Positions 58,501 through 64,000 of a stretch of DNA of 64,000 bases are shown piece after piece. Position 1 is the stretch's first letter. Each line of letters opens with the position of its first letter. The position numbers were made by a program, and so were the translations under genes. Source of the DNA: Struthio camelus (lineage: Eukaryota; Chordata; Aves; Struthioniformes; Struthionidae); contig NC_090943.1 in assembly GCF_040807025.1 (NCBI RefSeq), forward strand, positions 23,651,213 through 23,715,212, in the 5' to 3' direction. Under the pieces are notes generated by a model that saw nothing but the letters and a program-made list of their open reading frames with translations, made no database searches and was not told the origin of the DNA.

Positions 58501-59577
58501 ACAACTTCAGCCTGTCCTAAATCTTGACCATTTTTGCAAATGGCTTTGTTTTCCTTAGCTCCTCCTCTAAGTAACAGCAACATCATGCAGCTCACTCTCA
58601 TGTCCCATTGAGCTGTATTGCTGCCAAGGTTTCTTGGCAAGTGAAGCAGTTAAATGTGGCTTCATAACCCCTTAGATCGTAGGGGTGCCAAGAGTGTTAG
58701 AACATCCTTGGTGTCATCTAACCGAAAGGCTGCAGAGCCAGCACATAGGCTAGATCGCATCCCCCCAGCACAGCTCTCCTGCTGTAGCAGTGCTTCACAA
58801 GGTTGGAAGAGAATGGGTTAGAGCCAGCTTGGTCTCACCCAGACATGTGGCCAGGAGAAATTCGCCTGCACTAGATCAGATCAGCACTGTTAGCGAGCTC
58901 CTGATGCTGTTCTAGTGATAGCACCAGACGCCCACTGGTTCTCTAGCTGGGAGTTTCCTGAGGGAAAGAGCTGCAGCAGACACGATAGCTCTTCTCTCCT
59001 CTCAGCAGTAGGAGCATCTGAAATCTAGCAGACAGTGACTTTTAAGCTCCTTTTTAAAGCCTTCAGCTTGGAAAGGGATTACAACACGCAATTATCAGTA
59101 TGCCATAGTCTACACGTGCTGTCTAAGAAAATCAATGCACCACATCAGTCACCGGTTCTGTGCATGATGAGAGGACACTGTCTTGTACATCTGAATTATT
59201 TTAACTTCCAGTAGAGTAGTTTTAGATCAGCTTTTGTCCACATTCAGCTAGCTGATTTTCAAGAATCAACATTTTCTCGGTTATGCCCACATCTGTTCTC
59301 ACATTTCTTTCACTCATATCCTTCCTTGAAAACTAGTTTTTGGGATTAAGGAAATACAATGCCTATACAGGTATTACCAAATTTAAGAGTTGAATGAAAC
59401 TGTTTCAAATTATATGCCATAAACAGATCAAAACTACATTCAGTCTCCACCAAAAAGAATGTCAGGAAGGCACAAGAGTACTTGCAAATCTCCATATTCA
59501 ACAGAGGACATCATAGACTTACCAGACACTTGGAGATAGATACTAAAGAGAAAAATCAGGAGCAGGTAGACAGCCAT
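25298..59577 (-). CDS. MRC1: Macrophage mannose receptor 1-like, complete 30-exon gene (gene 1)
   Basis: Type I endocytic and phagocytic C-type lectin receptor of macrophages, dendritic cells and some endothelia; the family binds mannose, fucose and GlcNAc glycans through CTLDs and sulfated glycans through the CysR domain. I joined 30 exons by splice sites and phase: 55, 399, 174, 165, 117, 144, 183, 155, 114, 116, 149, 200, 122, 88, 145, 36, 170, 68, 101, 143, 115, 149, 103, 233, 166, 153, 117, 168, 33 and 245 nt. The sum is 4326 nt, 1441 aa plus stop, close to the roughly 1456 aa of human MRC1. Approximate layout: signal 1-19, CysR 20-151, FNII 152-209, CTLD1 218-340, CTLD2 358-485, CTLD3 500-625, CTLD4 644-773, CTLD5 795-922, CTLD6 938-1068, CTLD7 1090-1200, CTLD8 1216-1347, TM 1377-1397, tail 1398-1441. 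Every junction is GT-AG and no frame break was found. The ATG has A at -3 and G at +4. Which bird paralog (MRC1 or an MRC1-like letter copy) this is cannot be decided here. Confidence 0.95.
25965..25997 (-). CDS. MRC1: Gene 1 exon 29: 33-nt juxtamembrane stalk micro-exon
   Basis: 33-nt exon, phase 1 to 1, encoding [11 protein letters not shown] between CTLD8 and the membrane exon. The acceptor is TTCCTACAG and the donor GTAAGT. It is symmetric, so it could be skipped in frame. Confidence 0.8.
27405..27572 (-). CDS. MRC1: Gene 1 exon 28: CTLD8 end
   Basis: 168-nt exon, phase 1 to 1: [55 protein letters not shown]. It carries EPT and WRN rather than EPN and WND. Acceptor TTAATTTTAG, donor GTAAGT. 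Confidence 0.91.
29021..29137 (-). CDS. MRC1: Gene 1 exon 27: CTLD8, middle part
   Basis: 117-nt exon, phase 1 to 1: [45 protein letters not shown] and FWIGLF are standard CTLD strands. Acceptor ATATTTTAG, donor GTAATT. Confidence 0.9.
29872..30024 (-). CDS. MRC1: Gene 1 exon 26: linker and CTLD8 first part
   Basis: 153-nt exon, phase 1 to 1: [17 protein letters not shown] linker with the opening cysteine, then [19 protein letters not shown] and DASMTCIQM. Acceptor CCCTAACAG, donor GTGAGT. Confidence 0.9.
31265..31430 (-). CDS. MRC1: Gene 1 exon 25: CTLD7 second half
   Basis: 166-nt exon, phase 0 to 1, found by direct reading: [55 protein letters not shown]. It has an EPN triad (residues 1170-1172), but WKT stands where WND would be, so the calcium site is incomplete. 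Acceptor TACTTTTAG, donor GTAGGT. Confidence 0.9.
33004..33236 (-). CDS. MRC1: Gene 1 exon 24: linker and CTLD7 first half
   Basis: 233-nt exon, phase 1 to 0: [16 protein letters not shown] linker, then [36 protein letters not shown] and [11 protein letters not shown]. Acceptor TTTATTACAG, donor GTAAGA. Confidence 0.92.
34049..34151 (-). CDS. MRC1: Gene 1 exon 23: CTLD6 end
   Basis: 103-nt exon, phase 0 to 1: [37 protein letters not shown] replaces the calcium-binding WND. Acceptor CTTCTAG, donor GTGAGT. Confidence 0.91.
34431..34470. repeat. TG/TA-rich microsatellite in intron 22
   Basis: Interrupted (TG)n followed by TATATACACATA, with Z-DNA-like alternation. Length is probably variable between individuals. 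Confidence 0.75.
35123..36340 (+). pseudogene. CR1 C chimeric ORF: ORF1 esterase fragment fused to ORF2 endonuclease
   Basis: A single 405-codon frame. Residues about 40-120 resemble the end of the CR1 ORF1 SGNH/esterase domain ([31 protein letters not shown] with the Asp-x-x-His pair). Residues about 185-404 are the APE endonuclease ([47 protein letters not shown]). The normal ORF1 C-terminus ([15 protein letters not shown]) is readable in another frame at 35439-35681, so a frameshift inside ORF1 put it in register with ORF2. The frame ends at the deletion junction. It is a remnant, not a gene. Confidence 0.75.
36335..36386 (+). repeat. 24-bp tandem duplication at the CR1 C deletion junction
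   Basis: AGCTAGCCGTGTCCCCCAGG plus four more bases occurs at 36335-36358 and again at 36363-36386, separated by CCTGT-like sequence. Copies A and B have it once. It sits exactly where endonuclease sequence jumps to RT sequence. Confidence 0.9.
37960..38108 (-). CDS. MRC1: Gene 1 exon 22: CTLD6, middle part
   Basis: 149-nt exon, phase 1 to 0: [40 protein letters not shown]. An alternative upstream GTAAGG donor breaks the frame, so GTAAAC is chosen. The next intron (3.8 kb) contains CR1 copy C. Confidence 0.92.
39357..39471 (-). CDS. MRC1: Gene 1 exon 21: CTLD6, first part
   Basis: 115-nt exon, phase 0 to 1, identified by direct reading: [38 protein letters not shown]. This is the WHAAR...C helix and GNLATI strand of a CTLD. 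Acceptor TTTTTCAG, donor GTATAA. Confidence 0.88.
40997..41139 (-). CDS. MRC1: Gene 1 exon 20: CTLD5 end and CTLD6 start
   Basis: 143-nt exon, phase 1 to 0: [18 protein letters not shown] completes CTLD5 with the Asn904-Asp905 calcium pair. A Pro/Thr linker and [13 protein letters not shown] then open CTLD6. Confidence 0.92.
42441..42541 (-). CDS. MRC1: Gene 1 exon 19: CTLD5 sugar-binding loop
   Basis: 101-nt exon, phase 2 to 1: [36 protein letters not shown] is at residues 883-885 with Glu891 downstream, as in the mammalian mannose-binding CTLD5. The GTGGGT donor was chosen because it joins to TWND of exon 20. Confidence 0.91.
43629..43658. repeat. (GTTT)n microsatellite in intron 18
   Basis: Five to six TTTG units on the plus strand inside intron 18. 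Confidence 0.8.
44014..44031. repeat. 18-nt homopolymer next to exon 18 donor
   Basis: T18 on the plus strand, which is A18 on the coding strand, starting 7 nt into intron 18. Confidence 0.85.
44038..44105 (-). CDS. MRC1: Gene 1 exon 18: CTLD5, middle part
   Basis: 68-nt exon, phase 0 to 2: [27 protein letters not shown] corresponds to the WIGL strand. The donor GTAAGTA is followed at once by an 18-nt A tract on the coding strand. Confidence 0.89.
44931..45100 (-). CDS. MRC1: Gene 1 exon 17: CTLD5, first part
   Basis: 170-nt exon, phase 1 to 0: [47 protein letters not shown]. Acceptor CTTGCAG, donor GTAAGA. Confidence 0.92.
45193..45228 (-). CDS. MRC1: Gene 1 exon 16: 36-nt linker micro-exon
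   Basis: 36-nt exon, phase 1 to 1, encoding [12 protein letters not shown] in the Pro-rich CTLD4-CTLD5 linker, where human MRC1 also has a Pro-rich spacer. The acceptor is ATATTGCAG and the donor GTAAGT. It is symmetric, so skipping it would keep the frame. Confidence 0.8.
45687..45831 (-). CDS. MRC1: Gene 1 exon 15: CTLD4 sugar-binding half
   Basis: 145-nt exon, phase 0 to 1: [20 protein letters not shown], then [19 protein letters not shown]. The primary calcium-site set is complete: EPN at residues 737-739, Glu745 and Asn759-Asp760. In mammals CTLD4 is the main mannose-binding domain, so lectin activity is inferred to be kept. Confidence 0.93.
46526..46613 (-). CDS. MRC1: Gene 1 exon 14: CTLD4, middle part
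   Basis: 88-nt exon, phase 2 to 0: [32 protein letters not shown] replaces the usual WIGL/WLGL. The acceptor CATTCAG and donor GTGAGT are the only pair that keeps phase with exons 13 and 15. Confidence 0.88.
47198..47319 (-). CDS. MRC1: Gene 1 exon 13: CTLD4, first part
   Basis: 122-nt exon, phase 0 to 2, found by reading the minus strand because it lacks its own long frame. It encodes [30 protein letters not shown], the expected helix-rich start of CTLD4. The acceptor is TTTTTTGTAG and the donor GTGAGT. Confidence 0.88.
47712..47911 (-). CDS. MRC1: Gene 1 exon 12: CTLD3 end, Pro/Thr linker, CTLD4 start
   Basis: 200-nt exon, phase 1 to 0: [19 protein letters not shown] and NMFLCKQL close CTLD3. 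A linker of consecutive prolines and threonines follows ([14 protein letters not shown]), then SCPDGW opens CTLD4. Two overlapping donor frames exist (GTAGGT and GTATTT); only the first keeps phase with exon 13. Confidence 0.91.
48350..48498 (-). CDS. MRC1: Gene 1 exon 11: CTLD3, middle part
   Basis: 149-nt exon, phase 2 to 1: [33 protein letters not shown] and [10 protein letters not shown]. There is no EPN motif. Acceptor CTTCACAG, donor GTACAC. Confidence 0.92.
49287..49402 (-). CDS. MRC1: Gene 1 exon 10: CTLD3, first part
   Basis: 116-nt exon, phase 0 to 2: [38 protein letters not shown]. The donor is GTATGG; the split AG-A codon joins to exon 11 as Arg-Tyr-Glu-Gln-Ala-Phe. Confidence 0.91.
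50152..50265 (-). CDS. MRC1: Gene 1 exon 9: CTLD2 end and linker into CTLD3
   Basis: 114-nt exon, phase 0 to 0 (38 codons): [18 protein letters not shown], then an acidic linker and the first cysteine of CTLD3 (YPGCEK). Confidence 0.92.
51115..51269 (-). CDS. MRC1: Gene 1 exon 8: CTLD2, middle part
   Basis: 155-nt exon, phase 1 to 0, with [30 protein letters not shown] and [15 protein letters not shown] replaces the mannose-type EPN triad. The donor GTAAAA follows GAG. Confidence 0.92.
51469..51651 (-). CDS. MRC1: Gene 1 exon 7: CTLD2, first part
   Basis: 183-nt exon, phase 1 to 1. It carries the domain-opening cysteine ([15 protein letters not shown]) and [20 protein letters not shown]. 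The donor is GTGAGT after the tyrosine of the GY pair; the split codon becomes Lys where human has Glu. Confidence 0.91.
53086..53229 (-). CDS. MRC1: Gene 1 exon 6: CTLD1 C-terminal part and linker
   Basis: 144-nt exon, phase 1 to 1, with [19 protein letters not shown] and KLGYICQK, the closing CTLD cysteines, then a Ser/Thr-rich linker. WEN replaces the calcium-binding WND. Confidence 0.92.
54127..54243 (-). CDS. MRC1: Gene 1 exon 5: CTLD1, middle part
   Basis: 117-nt exon, phase 1 to 1, with [19 protein letters not shown] and FRYLNWAPG, the WIGL strand and long-loop region of CTLD1. There is no EPN triad, so calcium-dependent sugar binding is not expected in this domain. Confidence 0.92.
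54564..54728 (-). CDS. MRC1: Gene 1 exon 4: CTLD1, first part
   Basis: 165-nt exon, phase 1 to 1. It reads from DGIHNDVWK through [19 protein letters not shown] and [16 protein letters not shown], the first helix-strand half of a C-type lectin fold. The donor GTAAAG is followed by an A-rich tract on the coding strand. Confidence 0.92.
55742..55915 (-). CDS. MRC1: Gene 1 exon 3: fibronectin type II domain
   Basis: 174-nt exon, phase 1 to 1, encoding a 58-residue FNII module with [29 protein letters not shown] and FGNCPLK. All four FNII cysteines and the aromatic core are present. In mammalian mannose receptor this module binds collagen. The acceptor is TCCTTAG and the donor GTAATT. Confidence 0.93.
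57390..57788 (-). CDS. MRC1: Gene 1 exon 2: cysteine-rich (ricin B-type) domain
   Basis: 399-nt exon, phase 1 to 1, encoding the N-terminal beta-trefoil CysR domain. Six cysteines are present, in the contexts KLCAQ, TTCEQ, KLCLGV, EACNK, WECGN and GVCSQ, as in the family's three disulfides. The stretches [18 protein letters not shown] and RWKIYGTT are family signatures. The tryptophan just before the fifth cysteine matches the position that stacks on sulfated GalNAc in the mammalian receptor. The acceptor is TTTTACAG and the donor GTGAGT. Confidence 0.93.
59523..59577 (-). CDS. MRC1: Gene 1 exon 1: start codon and signal peptide
   Basis: 55-nt exon beginning [18 protein letters not shown], a classic short hydrophobic signal peptide. 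The start context is ATA-ATG-G (purine at -3, G at +4). The exon ends after the first base of codon 19 at a GTAAGT donor (59522-59517). It directs the receptor into the ER for surface display. Confidence 0.9.
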
Positions 59578-59715
59578 TATCGAATGTTTCACTCCCTTCT
59601 CTCCTTCACCTCAAACTGATGCTGAAGACTAAAGTTGCGCCTTGCAAGAAAACATTTCTGCACTGAACCAGACTAGCAAATCTTTTTCAGTTTTTAAGGC
59701 TCCAAAGATACAGGG

Positions 59716-59772
59716 AAGTTCTGGACTGTAAATAAGGAACTGTATCTTGTCACATGAGTAATTTTGAAATAA
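59716..59772 (-). promoter_or_regulatory. Gene 1 proximal promoter block shared with gene 2
   Basis: About 139-195 bp upstream of the gene 1 ATG. Plus-strand order: AAATAAGGAA (59730-59739, an A-rich GGAA ETS/PU.1-like core), 9 nt, GTCACATG (59749-59756, E-box), 4 nt, ATTTTGAAATAA (59761-59772). The same three elements occur in order before gene 2. A PU.1 plus USF requirement is established for the rodent mannose receptor promoter. Binding here is inferred, and the start site is not mapped. Confidence 0.55.
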
Positions 59773-62700
59773 TACCTTAATGAATAAGCTTTGCTTTCTA
59801 AGCCAGTTTCTCTGCTGTATGTACGTGTCTTTTCTTCCATGGAAATACTAGATCCAAGAGGTCACATTTCAGTGTGGATTTCTGGAAATACACCTTACAA
59901 TTCAGGGTCATTATTTTTAGGAAGAAGTTGACATGAATGTTTCTCTACTGGAAATAAAGGAAAAGGTAAAAAGAAGGGGAAGTTTTGTGTGTCAGTAAGA
60001 AAAAAAAGGCAGAGTGCAACGTAGTATTGTGAAAAATTGGCTGGGACAAAAATACAAATCAAGTACCTCTGACCTTAGAATTAGAAAGAATAAAAATTTC
60101 CCACATCTGCAGTTCCATAGAGAAGAGCAGAGCTGTAGAAAAAGCACTTGCTTCTTAGAGAGGCACCTGTCTCTTCTTTGGATCCATTCTGGGCTATATG
60201 CAGGAGTTATGAACCCAAACTGAAAGCAGCAATCGACAAAACCCTGCCAAGAAGCTACACAACTCTAGGACGAAGATAAACTAACTGGAAAACTGAGGGA
60301 TTTTCAATTATTGCTACAGTGGAAAATGAAACTGACAAACATTAGTGCCTACATTTATAATCTCTGCTCTGTGAAAGTTAGCATCCCCTAAAGTGCACAA
60401 TCTTCAGTCACGCTGACAAAATTCTGATGTTTACTTTGACAAAATTCTCACCTCTCTGGTATGTAGAAAAATTAGAAACATGGAGAGGGTAGGGGTGGAG
60501 AAGAGAATCTACTCCCATCATAGGTTTTTGTATTCTTGAGTATGCCTAAATGAAAGGCCCTTGAAAAACGTGTTTCTACAGCTTCAGCAGAGGCTGGTTT
60601 GGGCTAATTTTCCCAATATTCTGTTTGCAGTGACCACTCTTTAAGGTCCTTTATGAGCTATGGAAACCAAACAAGACTGCCTGAAAATTGCTGCTGTTGT
60701 ACAGAACAGGAACACTGGGCACCTACATAAAGATCAGGGATCCTGCCTCTACTGCTCTGACTCAGATGCAGATAGATAACTTACGGAGTATAAAAAGGTA
60801 CATAAGGGACTAGAGTAGAATAAGACTTATAGCATTAAGAGGAAAAAAATTGGGACCTGAGAGACAGCAGGTAGAGCTGGACCAAAAATCTAGGAAAGGG
60901 CAAGAGCCTAGGAAAGACACTGAGAGCTGAGGAAACTAGGAGAAAAGCTAGGACTGTGTTGACAAAGAAACAGATGGACAATTACTGATTGTCTTGTCAT
61001 GTATATGCAAAGATGACTACATCCAGTCTGGAATTCTGCTATTTGCCAACATGGGAATGCTTAACTATGCAACTTCAACTTTCCACTAAGATAATTCTTG
61101 CTATCTTTTTTGGGGGGGGCCTTTAGATATGAAAATGGAGACAATATTTTTAGTTATTATTTAGGCAGGAGAAACAATGTCTGGTGGTTCTGCTATGCAG
61201 ACAGGATACACAATGTCCCAGCATCTTGAAAGCTACAAGGAGCAAACAAATACAATTACAACAGAGAAACTAGTCCTGTTCTGAAGAAAGGCTGGTCCAG
61301 TTTGATGAAGGACTGCTATCAATGACCTGCTGAGATAGGCTGAAAAGAGCAAATCATACTATGCTCAACTTCACCTCAGCGCTTGTATGTTTGTCTGAGC
61401 AGATCCCTTCACAGTCTAGAAAGTGGGAAAGGAAACCTGAAGGTTGCAGAGACATACTCTAGCATCTTCCACTTAGCAAGGCACAGCCTGAAAGCTTAGA
61501 AGTTGTGAGGAAGAAAGGCTGCAGGGTTTAGCATTGCTGATTCAGCATTGTTCCTTTGCCAATCTCTGTTTCTCCGGCAGGAAGTTATGCTCACAGCGTG
61601 CCTATTCGCCACCTTTTCTCTGAAGTTTGGACTCTTTTGGAGAAAAGGGGAAATGAAAATTAAGCAGAATTTTATCAAGAAGCATAGCAATGCGCACACA
61701 GACAAATCTTCACATGCTGTAGCCCATCACCATCATGGCATGCCTCAACTGCCCAAAGAAATAAATTGGTTGTTCCAACACAGGTTCTAGTAGATGCTCC
61801 CCTACAGAAGTTAAACAATTCATTTTCACAAAACATTGAAACATTGATCAGTTTGGGTTCATAACATTCATATTAAATTGAGAAAGGAATACTATGATTA
61901 TTTATCCTGATATAACTTGACACAAAAATTCAACTCAGAATCCCCATATATAGCACAATCACAAAGTTGCCAGCTGGACACAAAAAACTTTTCAAAAGGC
62001 ACTGTCGGAAAACTGAGCAACAATTCTACTGGCTAAATAAACAAAGTGAGAAAACAACCTTTTTATTCCTCTAGACAGGCTCAAAATAGATTGAAAGAGC
62101 AGCATAACGCAGCTTGCACTATCATACTGTATTTTCATACTACATCATCAACTTTTTTTCTTCATTTATCTAAGCTGCCAAGAACGAACACAAGAAATCT
62201 TGGCAGAATCAGGGGATTATGGATATGAATTATAGTAATCAGTCAAAAAGTTTCCTTTGCTTTTCTACCTAGCCCTTCCTTTTCATCTTGTACATCAAGA
62301 GTTATTTCTGTCCATTTTTACAGCAAGGAAATTTCAGAAAAGCAAGATCCAAATTCCTCTGTGAATGTTTATTTATACAAGATACAGGCTTAAACCTTCC
62401 AAAAGTGGTAGCATCCACTGGGGAAAAAAAGTAAGACACCATGAGAGCAACACAATGGTTCTAAGATGACTGACCAATCTGAGCAGGAATAGCAGCTGGC
62501 AGGAAAAAACAGCTGAAAGAATTGGTGATTGATCAGAATACATTAAGTCACAAATTATATGGCATCCATACCAGTGTGAATCGCTGTCAATATTGAATCC
62601 AATAGAGCAACAAGGATAATTTCCTCAGCCCAATCTTAGAAATATTTTTTAAGTAGCAATTACTTCTCAGGAACATTGTAGCTTAATAGCAGGAAAACAG

Positions 62701-64000
62701 GACATAAAGCAAGGTCACCAAGTGATGTTAGGTACAGGGAAGATGTAAATAACATTAGGCTATGGAAAGAGAATAGTACTTTTGGAACCACTCTATCAAC
62801 AGTTCTTGAAAATGTATGACCAGTTTTGTTACAAGCATGACCAAAGGAATAATGTTGTTAAAAACTTAATACAGACTCTTGTATCCAGACTAGTTGGAAA
62901 AAAAGAAATCCCTTCATGTCCATTTTTATGATTACAAGCTCCCACGGAAAAGTTTTCTATTCAATCCTATGTTAATTAGATATTGGTGACAGTGTCCAAG
63001 TCTGCTGGTTTCTCTACCTTCCATTTAAAAATTGCTTTTAGAGTTCGTATGGGTGCTTAAGTACTGGTGCTCATCTTAAGCTTACTAAATGGAAACTCAC
63101 TGATTTCCTGTGCTATAAATGCCACTGCTTCCATGTTTGCTTTTTTTTAAATGAGAAATTCGCTTCAATTCCATTGCATTGCATCTAAAGGAATGGTAAA
63201 TCAGGCAGCTTAAATCTCCTCCTCTGAAACTCTTTCATATCTTTATCATTTACCCCCTTTCTAAAAAGAGTAGGCAAAGTATTTAAATTCATCTTCAGAC
63301 TAAAAACATAGAGCTTCAGACTTGGAACTTTCTCTGTTTTTGCTGTATCCATTTGTCCAGGAGAGCAGAACAGATACAATATTTCACAGAGGTAGCTACA
63401 CCTACTACTAGCTTGGAAGGCATGGTATTTTTAATTCTCTTCAACTCAAAGATGATGCTGGATTTTTGGCAGTGCAAAATGAGTAAATGAGTTCAGGACA
63501 ATCCAAGGTCCAGGAGCTGCGTTCTCTCGCTGACCTACGTTAGCTGTAGAGCTGTACCTGCTAAGTTTGGTGAAGCACCAGAGTATGAGACATCTCCTCA
63601 TCCTTTGTTTTCTTTCCAATAATACTTTGCATATTTACATGTCGATGAAATGTTATCTGGAAGAACCACTCAGCATGCACAGCCTTAAAGCTGTGCAGGG
63701 CCTCCAAGCAGGATGGAAAGTCTTTTGGGCAGAAACTGCACCTATTTGTCGTTTGCGCATCAGCCAGCGCAACAAGGCTGAGATTCCAGTCAGGGCCTCT
63801 TGACGTGGCTATGATTTCCCTACCCCTTTCACCTTCTAGCCTGCACCACTTGTTATAGATGACTTTCTCCATACATTTGAAACCAGTGATGACATCATCT
63901 TTAACATCATTATTCAGATTCAGTCAGGAGGTTTCATGATCCGTGCTGCCTAACCCTCCCATTTTGCAGGCCTTCTTCCCTTCATGAATCTTGACATTGC
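59773..64000. other. Upstream flank of gene 1, no gene seen
   Basis: About 4.2 kb of AT-rich sequence. Frames such as 61548-61790 (plus) and 63561-63872 (minus) have no recognised domain and overlap frames on the other strand. No mannose receptor exon (TM/tail or CTLD) from a further upstream paralog was seen, so any previous array member must end beyond the right edge. Confidence 0.45.

Larger units (their letters stand above)
25543..59522 (-). other. Introns of gene 1 other than the CR1 C insertion
   Basis: Most of the 29 introns are 0.3-1.8 kb. The longest are intron 22 (34152-37959, 3.8 kb, holding CR1 C) and intron 1 (1.7 kb). Pyrimidine-rich plus-strand patches occur in intron 24 (about 32040-32430), intron 28 (about 26900-27170) and intron 3 (about 55090-55520); I could not assign them to a repeat family. 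I found no additional exon, RNA gene or nested gene in the introns. Confidence 0.5.

Noticed and set aside
63561..63872. 103-codon minus-strand frame at the right edge
   Set aside because: No recognisable domain and overlapped by a plus-strand frame. It could be chance or part of an unseen exon, but nothing supports it.
1..64000. CRISPR arrays, operons, bacterial promoters, tRNA or rRNA genes
   Set aside because: No direct-repeat/spacer pattern or RNA gene fold was recognised. The intron-exon structure and CR1 repeats show vertebrate nuclear DNA.

Overview
The window looks like a sauropsid, most probably avian, genome. The interspersed repeats are CR1 LINEs, recognised by esterase, endonuclease and reverse-transcriptase ORF fragments and by 3' ends carrying ATTCTGTG-like octamers. 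The one complete gene is a compact 30-exon macrophage mannose receptor. A non-galliform bird is my best guess; a crocodilian or turtle is not excluded. No bacterial, organellar or viral gene organisation is present.

Receptor locus. Gene 1 is a complete mannose receptor (MRC1-like) on the minus strand, from ATG at 59577 to stop at 25298. I placed all 30 coding exons by hand from splice sites, reading phase and family homology. They join into one open frame of 4326 nt (1441 aa): signal peptide, six-cysteine ricin-type CysR domain, fibronectin type II domain, eight C-type lectin-like domains (CTLDs), transmembrane helix and a short tail with an FDNTIY endocytosis motif. CTLD4 and CTLD5 keep the calcium and sugar residues of mannose-binding CTLDs. 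Gene 2 is a second mannose-receptor paralog on the same strand. Only exon 1 (signal peptide, 2839-2899) and exon 2 (CysR, 603-1004) lie in the window; the rest runs off the left edge. The two genes form a head-to-tail tandem array, as known for the chicken MRC1-like cluster. Both start codons are preceded at about -140 to -200 by the same short block: an A-rich GGAA (PU.1-like) site, a GTCACATG E-box and an ATTTTRAAATAA element.

Intergenic region (about 3.1-25.3 kb). It holds two nearly identical CR1 copies in opposite orientation: A at 4191-7196 (minus) and B at 15201-17357 (plus). It also holds an old degenerate CR1 (about 23.5-24.9 kb) and three still older CR1-like 3' ends (10.7-11.0, 21.9-22.3 and 22.6-22.9 kb). 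A third young CR1 copy, C (35.12-37.35 kb, plus), sits antisense in intron 22 of gene 1. It carries an internal deletion of roughly 1.2 kb with a 24-bp duplication at the junction. A, B and C share the same reading-frame lesions, so they derive from an already defective source or have been homogenised.

Right flank (about 59.8-64 kb). This is presumed upstream sequence of gene 1; I recognise no gene there. Most short open frames elsewhere are chance frames or antisense shadows of CR1 and exons. No CRISPR array, tRNA or rRNA gene was seen.
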